NCBI RefSeq assembly: GCF_000614065.1
Contig: NZ_BAKG01000002.1
Coordinates: forward strand, 62,001-126,000
Source: Prevotella dentasini JCM 15908
GTDB lineage: Bacteria; Bacteroidota; Bacteroidia; Bacteroidales; Bacteroidaceae
DNA: 64,000 bases
Reading direction: 5' to 3'
Both the position numbers and the translations under genes were made by a program. Position 1 is the first letter of the stretch, and each line of letters begins with the position of its first letter. This document shows positions 57,432 to 64,000 of the stretch, piece by piece. Below the pieces are notes generated by a model. That model saw only the letters and a list, made by a program, of their open reading frames with translations, ran no database searches and was not told the origin of the DNA.

Positions 57432-57511
57432 TCCGGGTATAACTTGTCTTATCTTTGGCAGCAGGCTATTATGCTTTGGAGAAAAGTTGCTGTCATATTA
57501 ATACGTTTAAT

Positions 57512-57838
57512 ATGGATATACTGAAAGATTTGTTTCTTGATAATATTACTGAAGACGGGGCATATTGCAAAATCGACAAAGTGATGGATGACATAGAGCA
57601 TGGTTCCTACGACAACTTGATAGATGGAGAGGGACGTATTGATCTGGCTTCGCTGTTAGGTATGGACGAATATGAATACACTGCCTACTGCCAGGCAGCC
57701 CCATTAAGCGTCATTGCGGAATGGAGATACAACGGATGGCCTACGCGATGTTGTCTAACTGATAGACCTCTTGATTATAAGGAATACCATTGGTTTGTCA
57801 CGGAATATGAACACGATAAGTATGGGCTTAGTATTTAA
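57512..57838 (+). CDS. Hypothetical acidic protein
   Basis: 108 residues from MDILKDLFLDNITEDGAYCKIDKVMDDIEHGSYDNLIDG; a further upstream start is open but less likely. Acidic and rich in Tyr/Trp (YEYTAYCQAAPLSVIAEWRYNGWPTRC, YKEYHWFVTEYEHDKYGLSI). AT-rich. Small, acidic, aromatic-rich proteins like this are often immunity proteins, but no toxin lies beside it. No family recognised. Confidence 0.65.
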   Translation: MDILKDLFLDNITEDGAYCKIDKVMDDIEHGSYDNLIDGEGRIDLASLLGMDEYEYTAYCQAAPLSVIAEWRYNGWPTRCCLTDRPLDYKEYHWFVTEYEHDKYGLSI

Positions 57839-57844
57839 GCCCTC

Positions 57845-58483
57845 TCAGCCCCCCATCTGTCTAACACGATTTATTACAGATGACGAAATATCTTTTGGAA
57901 CCTTCATATCCCACACACAAATTATCCGTTCTTTTGGATATTTATTTCCCCAAAGAATGATTTGAAATGCCTCATAAAGCAATCTTATCAACGACTTGTC
58001 TTCATTCGTACTGCCTTTTATCGCATAATCATATTTAGATAGAAGATAAAGAATCTCTTCTTTGTCTTGTGTCGTATGAAGATAATCTCCCATACAGTTG
58101 ATTGCTGCAGCCCTTGTTTCCTCGTACATATCATTGTCCCAATCTATGAAACCATGTAATACATCCTTGTACGATGCAGCCAAATTCCAATATTGGTGAA
58201 GGCATAGCACTTTGATTGCAGATGCAACAATAGAATCGTCGAAAGAGTCGGTATTGATAAATTTCTCTATCAGTTCTTTATTATGTTGATTCGGCTCTAC
58301 ACATAGTCCGAAACTCAATATTCCAAGATGCAGTTTTATAGTAGAATTCTGCTTCCAATCGCACGTATTGATTGCGTGTAGTTGCTCACGGAGGAAAGAT
58401 ACTTCGTCATCCGCCAAAGCAGTTCCCCATTTCGCCTTCTCAAATAACTCGGCCATCTTACCATTTTCCAGATTCTTTCTCAT
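57845..58483 (-). CDS. HEAT-repeat-like hypothetical protein, possible immunity protein
   Basis: 212 residues, almost wholly helical: ALADDEVSFLREQLHAI, DDSIVASAIKVLCLHQYWNLAASYKDVLHGFIDW, YEETRAAAINCMGDYLHTTQDKEEILYLL, SLIRLLYEAFQIILWG. Repeated helix pairs resemble HEAT repeats, as in several immunity proteins of polymorphic toxins. AT-rich compared with neighbours, and it has its own consensus promoter on the minus strand (58510-58540). Convergent with the hypothetical gene at 57,512. Function not established. Confidence 0.65.
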   Translation of the reverse strand: MRKNLENGKMAELFEKAKWGTALADDEVSFLREQLHAINTCDWKQNSTIKLHLGILSFGLCVEPNQHNKELIEKFINTDSFDDSIVASAIKVLCLHQYWNLAASYKDVLHGFIDWDNDMYEETRAAAINCMGDYLHTTQDKEEILYLLSKYDYAIKGSTNEDKSLIRLLYEAFQIILWGNKYPKERIICVWDMKVPKDISSSVINRVRQMGG

Positions 58484-58509
58484 ATTAATAACTAAAAAGA
58501 TTATTACCG

Positions 58510-58540
58510 CAAATATAATCCATTAAGAGGAAACTTCAAA
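58510..58540 (-). promoter_or_regulatory. Promoter of the HEAT-like gene, perfect consensus
   Basis: On the minus strand: TTTG at 58537-58540, 19-base spacer, TATATTTG at 58510-58517. It is 27 bases before the start codon. Confidence 0.65.
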
Positions 58541-58645
58541 AAATAATCGAATAAAAGATTTCTTTGGTGAAATCTCACAGGCTTTCATACCATAACTTTG
58601 TGCTCAGAAAGTTCACCAAAAGTTCACCGCACGGGTTATAAACGG

Positions 58646-58683
58646 AATAAAGGAACTACAACCATCGTTGTAATTCCTTTATT
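58646..58683. terminator. Inverted repeat downstream of tRNA-Met
   Basis: aataaaggaa(c)tacaac / gttgta(a)ttcctttatt, a 16-bp stem with one mismatch (58646-58662 with 58667-58683), loop catc. It lies 20 bases past the tRNA 3' end on the minus strand; probably its terminator. Confidence 0.7.
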
Positions 58684-58702
58684 TTCAAGGCTTTAACCTT
58701 TG

Positions 58703-58776
58703 TAGCGGGGGTGGGACCCGAACCCACGACCTCCGGATTATGAATCCGACGCTCTAACCAGCTGAGCTATCCCGCC
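58703..58776 (-). tRNA. tRNA-Met (CAT), elongator type
   Basis: 74 bases on the minus strand beginning GGCGGGATAGCTCAGCTGG. The anticodon loop TTCATAA gives CAT, the D-loop and TTCGGGT T-loop are normal, and the 3' end CCCCGCTA lacks encoded CCA. Base pair 7-66 is A-C where relatives have A-T: unusual or a sequence error. It lacks the three G-C pairs of initiator tRNA, so it is elongator Met; a TilS-modified Ile tRNA is the less likely alternative. Confidence 0.93.
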
Positions 58777-58975
58777 ATCGTTTTCAGCTTCATCTCTGAA
58801 AGCGGTTGCAAAGATAAATCAAATTTTTTGATTAGCCAAGGAATATCTGAAAATTATTTCAAAATTATAATATAAAGTGCCAGTGGGGGAGATAGTGCGT
58901 GGAGCGGTGGGTGTGCTACAGCGTGGAGGGGGAAATAAAAAAGCTAAAAAAGCATGTTACTATGATATTTTTGTG

Positions 58976-58983
58976 TACTTTTG
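58976..58983 (+). promoter_or_regulatory. -7 box for the LptF/LptG-type permease gene
   Basis: TACTTTTG, 41 bases before the ATG. No clear TTTG at -33. Confidence 0.45.
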
Positions 58984-59023
58984 CACGTGAATAGTGCGGC
59001 TGTGCAGTTTCCATTATGGTTAA

Positions 59024-60925
59024 ATGTTTCGATTCAAGAAGTTAGACATATTCATCGCCAAGCAGTTTGGCTTACTCTTCGCAGGAACCTTCTTCATCAG
59101 TTTGTTTGTACTGATGATGCAGTTCTTGTGGAAATATGTCGACGAACTCATAGGCAAGGGGCTCTCGCTTGATGTCTTGGGGCAGTTCTTCTGGTATATG
59201 AGCCTGATGATGGTGCCGCAGGCCCTGCCGCTTGCCATCCTGCTGTCGTCGCTGATAGCCTATGGCAATTTGGGCGAAAGCTCGGAGCTGACGGCCATCA
59301 AGTCGGCAGGCATCTCGCTCTTGCAGTCGTTCCGTGGCCTGATAGTGATAACCGTCTGCATCGCCTTGGGCTCTTTCTATTTTCAGAACTATATTGGACC
59401 CGACTCGCAGAAGCACATGGCGCAGCTGCTCATATCCATGAAGCAGAAGAGCCCGGAGCTGGAAATCCCCGAAGGAGTGTTTTACAGCGGTATTCCCCAG
59501 ACCAATCTCTATGTGGAGAGGAAAGACCTGAATACGGGGCACCTGTATAATATAATGGTATATAGGATGACCGACAGCTACGAGGACCAAGCCATCATCC
59601 TTGCAGACTCGGGCATGCTTCAGTCTACTGCCGAGAAGAAACACCTCGTGCTGAACCTTTGGAGCGGCGAATGGTTTGAAAACATGCCCTTGCAGACAAT
59701 GGGCAACAGTGCCAGTGTTCCCTACCGCCGCGAGACCTTTGCCCATAAGCACATCGTGCTCGACTTTGACAATGACTTCAGCCTGACCGACATGGCCGGC
59801 ATATCAGGCAATGCGCGAACCAAAAGCCTTGCCAAGATAGCTCATGACAAGGATTCTCTTGTAAGAGTTTCGGACAGCATAGGACATGCTTATTACAAGG
59901 AGGCGCAGGCAATGATTTACCGTGAGCCTGTGCTGAAGCCCGTCCAGATGAAGAAAGTGGAGAAGCTGGCGGCTCGGGATGCTTTCAGTGTCGATTCGCT
60001 TTACGGAAAGCTCCGTCCCGAAGAGCGGAGGAGGGTGATAGACCAAGCGTTGATGACGGCGCAGCAGGCAGTGGGCGACCTTGAGTTCAAGAGCATGATA
60101 ACCAAGGATACCGACACGCAGATTCGTCAGCACACCTTGGAGATGATAAACAAATTCACCCTTTCGATGATTTGTATCATCTTCTTCTTCATCGGAGCAC
60201 CGCTTGGTGCCATCATCCGCAAGGGCGGACTGGGTGTCCCTATCATCATCAGCGTTATTGTCTATATCGTTTTCTACCTGTTAGACAATACCGGCTACCG
60301 CATGGCACGGCAGGGGGCATGGGCTATTTGGTTCGGAAAGGGGCTTTCGCCTGCCGTTCTCATCCCTACGGCCATCTTCTTCACCTACAAGGCAAACAAC
60401 GATTCGACGGTCTTCAACGTCGACATGTATCTCAATCTCTTCATGCGCCTGCTGGGACTGCGTGTCAAGCGACACATCAGCGGAAAGGAAGTCATCATCG
60501 ACGACCCCGATTACGGAAAGGATGCCGATGCGCTTGAGAGGATGAACCTGACCCTGACGGAATACGCCCGGGGCCATAATCTGAAGTCGCCACCCAACCC
60601 AGTCAAAGTCTTCTTCAAGTATCAGCCCGATCATGTCGTCGAGCAGATGAGCGAGGAGCTTGAAGCCGTCATCGAAGATTTGGGCAATACGCGCAACAAG
60701 CTGATACTCTCCGAAATCAACAAATACCCCGTCCTTGTGGTGAAGGCGCATACAAGGCCCTTTGAGCGTAAGTGGATGAACATCGTCTCGGCCGTTATTG
60801 TGCCTGCCGGACTGTTCTTCTATCTCCGCATGTGGCGGTTCCGGCTCCGCCTTTTCAGGGACATGAAGATAATAAAGGAGACCAACGAGGCTGTCATTGC
60901 CGAAATAAGGGAGAAGCAACTTTAG
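59024..60925 (+). CDS. LptF/LptG-type (YjgP/YjgQ) permease
   Basis: Inner-membrane subunit of the LPS export ABC transporter. 633 residues, longer than the 360 of E. coli LptF/G because of an added cytosolic/periplasmic region. N-terminal helices: LFAGTFFISLFVLMMQFLWKYVDELIG and FFWYMSLMMVPQALPLAILLSSL (residues about 15-80). A periplasmic domain follows, then the helix group SMICIIFFFIGAPLGAIIRKGGLGVPIIISVIVYIVFYLL and ILIPTAIFF. After a long polar stretch, a last hydrophobic segment lies near 595. Bacteroidetes typically have such large single-gene homologues. Directly followed by ribBA. Confidence 0.9.
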   Translation: MFRFKKLDIFIAKQFGLLFAGTFFISLFVLMMQFLWKYVDELIGKGLSLDVLGQFFWYMSLMMVPQALPLAILLSSLIAYGNLGESSELTAIKSAGISLLQSFRGLIVITVCIALGSFYFQNYIGPDSQKHMAQLLISMKQKSPELEIPEGVFYSGIPQTNLYVERKDLNTGHLYNIMVYRMTDSYEDQAIILADSGMLQSTAEKKHLVLNLWSGEWFENMPLQTMGNSASVPYRRETFAHKHIVLDFDNDFSLTDMAGISGNARTKSLAKIAHDKDSLVRVSDSIGHAYYKEAQAMIYREPVLKPVQMKKVEKLAARDAFSVDSLYGKLRPEERRRVIDQALMTAQQAVGDLEFKSMITKDTDTQIRQHTLEMINKFTLSMICIIFFFIGAPLGAIIRKGGLGVPIIISVIVYIVFYLLDNTGYRMARQGAWAIWFGKGLSPAVLIPTAIFFTYKANNDSTVFNVDMYLNLFMRLLGLRVKRHISGKEVIIDDPDYGKDADALERMNLTLTEYARGHNLKSPPNPVKVFFKYQPDHVVEQMSEELEAVIEDLGNTRNKLILSEINKYPVLVVKAHTRPFERKWMNIVSAVIVPAGLFFYLRMWRFRLRLFRDMKIIKETNEAVIAEIREKQL

Positions 60926-60994
60926 GCTTCCTCCGCGTGATGTGTCAACGCTGAAATGATAAGATAGACACCTATTTCTATAAAAAGTAACGAT

Positions 60995-62206
60995 ATGGAA
61001 AATTACAAACTGAGCAGTGTCGAAGACGCTGTAAAAGATTTCAAAGAAGGAAAGTTCGTTATCGTTGTGGATGACGAAGACCGCGAGAATGAGGGCGACC
61101 TCATTATGGCAGCCGAGAAGATTACACCCGAGAAGGTGAACTTCCTGTTAAAGAACGCGCGTGGCGTACTCTGTGTGCCCATAACCATATCAAGGGCTGA
61201 AGAATTGGACCTGCCTCATCAGGTTTCCGACAATACATCCATGCTCGGAACCCCGTTTACCGTAACCGTAGACAAGCTCGAGGGTTGTTCGACCGGTGTT
61301 TCGGCTCACGACCGTGCCGAAACCATCAAGGCTCTGGCCGACCCGAAGTCTACTCCGCAGACCTTTGGCCGGCCCGGTCATATCAATCCGCTCTATGCTC
61401 AGGACAATGGCGTACTTCGCCGTTCGGGGCACACCGAGGCCGCCGTCGACCTCTGCCGCCTTGCCGGATGCTACCCTGCCGGGGTGCTGATGGAGGTGAT
61501 GAACGAAGACGGTACGATGGCGCGCATGCCGGACTTACAGATTAAGGCCAAGGAATGGGGATTGAAGATTATCAGCATCAAGGACATCATTGCCTACCGG
61601 CTGGCAACCGAGTCGAGCATTGAGGTAGGCGAGGAAGTCGACCTGCCTACCGAATATGGTCATTTCCACATGATACCGTTCCGCCAGAGCAGTACGGGAC
61701 AGGAGCACTTCGCTCTGGTCAAGGGAGAATGGGAGAAAGACGAGCCGATTCTGGTGCGCGTCCACTCCTCCTGTTCCACGGGCGACATTCTTGGCAGCCA
61801 GCGTTGCGACTGCGGCGAGCAGCTACATAAGTCGATGCAGCTGATAGAGAAAGAGGGCAAGGGCGTTGTCATCTACATGCAGCAGGAAGGCCGTGGCATC
61901 GGGCTGATGAACAAGATGGCCGCCTACAAGCTCCAACAGGAGCAGGGACTTGATACCGTAGATGCGAACATTCACCTCGGCTTCAGGCCCGACGAGCGCG
62001 AATATGGCAGTGGAGCGCAGATGCTGCGCCATCTTGGTGTTCACAAGATGCGCCTGATGACCAACAACCCTGCCAAACGCGTCGGACTGGAAGCCTACGG
62101 ACTCGAAATAACGGAGAACGTGCCCATTGAGGTTACTCCGACCAAGTACGACTACCGCTACTTGAAGACCAAGAAGGAGCGCATGGGACATGACCTGCAC
62201 CTCTGA
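60995..62206 (+). CDS. ribBA: Bifunctional riboflavin enzyme RibBA
   Basis: 403 residues. N-terminal half: 3,4-dihydroxy-2-butanone-4-phosphate synthase ([58 protein letters not shown]). C-terminal half from about residue 205: GTP cyclohydrolase II ([25 protein letters not shown] with the zinc cysteines, [21 protein letters not shown]). Both committed steps of riboflavin synthesis are thus in one protein. It is 70 bases after the permease gene, so possibly cotranscribed. Confidence 0.97.
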   Translation: MENYKLSSVEDAVKDFKEGKFVIVVDDEDRENEGDLIMAAEKITPEKVNFLLKNARGVLCVPITISRAEELDLPHQVSDNTSMLGTPFTVTVDKLEGCSTGVSAHDRAETIKALADPKSTPQTFGRPGHINPLYAQDNGVLRRSGHTEAAVDLCRLAGCYPAGVLMEVMNEDGTMARMPDLQIKAKEWGLKIISIKDIIAYRLATESSIEVGEEVDLPTEYGHFHMIPFRQSSTGQEHFALVKGEWEKDEPILVRVHSSCSTGDILGSQRCDCGEQLHKSMQLIEKEGKGVVIYMQQEGRGIGLMNKMAAYKLQQEQGLDTVDANIHLGFRPDEREYGSGAQMLRHLGVHKMRLMTNNPAKRVGLEAYGLEITENVPIEVTPTKYDYRYLKTKKERMGHDLHL

Positions 62207-62250
62207 CCGGAGCTTGACGAGGCGTTGCCGCATAGCGGAACATTAGCAGC

Positions 62251-62292
62251 ACGTGGCATTTTGAGATTCTCAAAATGCCACGTTTCTTTTGC
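62251..62292 (+). terminator. ribBA terminator
   Basis: acgtggcattttgag / ctcaaaatgccacgt, perfect 15-bp stem (62251-62265 with 62269-62283), then ttctttt. Confidence 0.85.
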
Positions 62293-62378
62293 ATTGCTCC
62301 GTCGGTTATCCGCAACAAGGCATATCCGGGATAGTCGGAATGTCCGTCTCCCGGGTGTCCCCATTCCTTAGGGATACG

Positions 62379-62410
62379 AAAAAGGGCGAACCTCTGAAAG
62401 AAGTCCGCCC
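62379..62410 (-). terminator. Ferredoxin-gene terminator (minus strand)
   Basis: gggcgaac / gtccgccc form a stem with one mismatch (62384-62391 with 62403-62410), followed on the minus strand by five T. It lies just past the ferredoxin stop. Confidence 0.65.
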
Positions 62411-62439
62411 AGTTTTAATCAGTAACAGGGTGTCTGCCG

Positions 62440-62607
62440 TTATGGGAGGCTGATTGCCTCGTTAGGACAAACAGAAGCGCATGTGCCACACTCTGTGCAG
62501 GCATCAGCGTCAATTGAGTAGATATCGCCCTCAGAGATAGCTCCTACCGGGCATTCGTCGATACATGTACCACAAGCGATACAATCATTGCTAATAACGT
62601 AAGCCAT
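62440..62607 (-). CDS. Small 2[4Fe-4S] ferredoxin
   Basis: 55 residues: MAYVISNDCIACGTCIDECPVGAI and DADACTECGTCASVCPNEAI, two CxxCxxCxxxCP motifs for two [4Fe-4S] clusters, the classical clostridial-type ferredoxin. It serves as an electron carrier for anaerobic oxidoreductases such as pyruvate:ferredoxin oxidoreductase. Own terminator and a TACCTTTG box (62681-62688, minus strand). Confidence 0.95.
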   Translation of the reverse strand: MAYVISNDCIACGTCIDECPVGAISEGDIYSIDADACTECGTCASVCPNEAISLP

Positions 62608-62680
62608 AATGTTTTTGATATTTATAGTGTTAAAGATATTCGTGTACGTTTTGAAGTAGGATACCTACATTTGTACCTTG

Positions 62681-62688
62681 CAAAGGTA
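62681..62688 (-). promoter_or_regulatory. -7 box for the ferredoxin gene
   Basis: TACCTTTG on the minus strand, 74 bases before the start codon. Confidence 0.45.
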
Positions 62689-62698
62689 TAAATAATAT

Positions 62699-62779
62699 CC
62701 GGAATACCTAATAATAATGACGAGAATTTGCGATATTTAGACAATGTAAAAACAAGCTACATATTATTAGGTATTCCGG
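62699..62779. repeat. Long inverted repeat between ferredoxin and porT genes
   Basis: ccggaatacctaataata (62699-62716) and tattattaggtattccgg (62762-62779) are perfect 18-bp reverse complements separated by 45 bases. It lies between divergent genes, so it could be an operator, a cruciform or the remnant of a small mobile element. No T-run favours a terminator. Confidence 0.85.
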
Positions 62780-62853
62780 AAGCCGGGCGTCTCCTGCGGC
62801 AACGATGATGGCGCGGTTATGCAATAAGATTTGGGGAACAGCGTTATAACTAT

Positions 62854-63603
62854 ATGATAAAGCGAATTACACTCTTCATTATATTCTTGGCAGCCCTTGC
62901 ATCGGTCAGGGCGCAGGACAGAACCGTGCAGAACCGTCCCTATACCGACTTGCGGACCTTCCATTTCGGTGTGCTGGTGGGTACTCACCTTCAGGACCTT
63001 GAGTTTGTCAACCGTGGGCCGCAAATCATAGACATCGAAGACGGGAACGGGCCGACTGAGAAAATTGTATCAATGGATCAGGACCGTTGGGACGGAGGCT
63101 TCACGGTAGGAGTGCTCGGAGAACTCCGAATCAACCAGACGCTCCAGCTGCGCGTGGCCCCGGGCATGTATTTCGGCACGCGCCATCTCACGTTTCATAA
63201 TCTCTCGGAACTGAATTCCAACGGGGAGCCGACCGAGGAGACGCAGGAACTGAAGACGGCCTACATTTCCTGTGCCTTCGACCTCATTGCCGCCGCACCG
63301 CGGTTCAACAATCACCGCCCGTACATCATGCTGGGCATCAATCCGATGATTAATCTTTCGGGTAAGGACGACGACTATATCAAGTTGAAGCGGTCGGATG
63401 CCTACTTGGAGGTGGGGGTCGGATGCGACTTCTATCTGCCTTACTTCAAGTTGCGCCCCGAACTGAAATTTATGTACGGACTTTCCAATTGTCTGGACTC
63501 AAAGCACGTTTCCAACCTGCGCGACAAGCGCATGCTGATGTACTCCAACTCGGTCAGCGAGGCCCATTCCAAGATGATTGCACTGACGTTCTACTTCGAG
63601 TAG
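62854..63603 (+). CDS. porT: PorT family outer-membrane protein
   Basis: 249 residues with a signal peptide (MIKRITLFIIFLAALASVRAQ). The following NRPYTDLRTFHFGVLVGTHLQDLEFVNRG and DRWDGGFTVGVLGELRINQTLQLRVAPGMYFGTRHLTF match the PorT/SprT family of type IX secretion proteins. Beta-strand patterns throughout and a terminal aromatic (IALTFYFE) support an outer-membrane barrel. Together with the T9SS-type C-terminus of the giant protein at 50-54 kb it implies an active T9SS. Confidence 0.88.
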   Translation: MIKRITLFIIFLAALASVRAQDRTVQNRPYTDLRTFHFGVLVGTHLQDLEFVNRGPQIIDIEDGNGPTEKIVSMDQDRWDGGFTVGVLGELRINQTLQLRVAPGMYFGTRHLTFHNLSELNSNGEPTEETQELKTAYISCAFDLIAAAPRFNNHRPYIMLGINPMINLSGKDDDYIKLKRSDAYLEVGVGCDFYLPYFKLRPELKFMYGLSNCLDSKHVSNLRDKRMLMYSNSVSEAHSKMIALTFYFE

Positions 63604-63692
63604 CCTGTCCGCACTGCATCGGGAGATTGCCCTTCTGCCGTACGGGAAACGGCGTCGGCATAGCCCGGCTTTTCCATGTAGCCACGGCTGCA

Positions 63693-63760
63693 TGGCGAAA
63701 GTGCCCGTTTCGTGTGGTCAATGTGCCCGTTTCGCATGACGAAACGGGCACTTTCGTTTT
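63693..63760. repeat. Interspersed palindromic element, copy 5
   Basis: In the final gene-free stretch (63,604-64,000), where nothing else is recognisable. cgaaagtgcccgtttcg (63696-63712) and cgaaacgggcactttcg (63740-63756) are perfect 17-bp reverse complements; a middle unit gtgcccgtttcgcatg lies between. Confidence 0.9.
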
Positions 63761-64000
63761 ATGACTCTTTTGGGCTTGCTGACGGCTTCTTGCAGATGAG
63801 GCTGCCGAAAGGGGGGAAGGTGTTTTCACCGGTATGTTTTCCCGTATGGAGGATGGGGGAGAAAGGGAGTGGAAGCAAGGTTTCAGTCAGTATTTTCTTG
63901 CAAGGATACAATAATAATTTACTCCTTTCGTTATTTTAATAGTTTAAGAATTGAAGTCGTGCCGGCTTTGTGAACGAGTTGCAAGGCTAAAGCCGTATAG

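Overview
The window comes from a member of the Bacteroidetes, most likely a Prevotella-like (Prevotellaceae) genome. Four observations point there. The ribosomal protein block has Bacteroidetes-type sequences. Many genes are preceded by the Bacteroidetes sigma-factor box TAnnTTTG (often TATATTTG or TACTTTTG), frequently with TTTG about 19-20 bases upstream, and Shine-Dalgarno sequences are rare. There is a PorT-type type IX secretion (T9SS) protein plus a very large secreted protein with a T9SS-like C-terminus. DUF4923-type and glycine-zipper lipoproteins, typical of this group, are also present.

Layout. 1-17,190: a 5'-truncated fusA followed by the S10-spc-alpha ribosomal cluster (rpsJ to rplQ, with secY, map, infA and rpoA), closed by a strong terminator. 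17,500-22,466: an AT-rich cytosine-5 DNA methyltransferase translationally coupled to a McrB-like AAA+ ATPase, followed by a DUF2357/McrC-like PD-(D/E)XK nuclease; this resembles LlaJI/BsuMI-type restriction-modification. Base composition changes abruptly inside the McrB-like gene near 19,140, at the boundary between its N-terminal recognition region and its AAA+ motor. 22,900-32,800: CobW-family metallochaperone GTPase, gdhA, RlpA-like protein, two lipoproteins, a membrane-anchored MutS-like ATPase, a HAD phosphatase and RidA. 33,000-41,550: a free-standing AICAR transformylase, an ECF sigma / anti-sigma / secreted protein / outer-membrane protein set, class II aldolase, a 5'-nucleotidase split into two genes, and rplS. 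42,000-50,000: lipoate ligase and lipoyl synthase (apparently one frame), an SDR oxidoreductase, a calcium-type P-ATPase and an M20 dipeptidase. 50,000-64,000: the giant T9SS-type protein with an HU-like protein, an 87-bp minisatellite, vsr, a divergent cupin/HxlR pair, two AT-rich orphan genes beside tRNA-Met, an LptF/LptG-type permease, ribBA, a small ferredoxin and porT.

Two kinds of repeat stand out. First, five intergenic elements (near 22.5, 32.2, 39.1, 48.2 and 63.7 kb) are built from inverted copies of a unit ending in GGCACTTTCG; the unit interior varies between elements but is matched within each one. Second, a nested palindrome at 29,015-29,198 has about 45-bp arms around four 22-bp repeats, each of which is itself a hairpin.

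Caution on sequence quality: nine genes (fusA, the DUF2357 nuclease, the CobW GTPase, a lipoprotein, a 5'-nucleotidase, lplA/lipA, the P-ATPase, infA and rpsM) are each broken by one single-base indel. Eight are deletions and one is an insertion, all in or beside short homopolymers. As essential genes such as infA and rpsM are affected, I read these as assembly errors rather than pseudogenes and annotate each gene as one unit.
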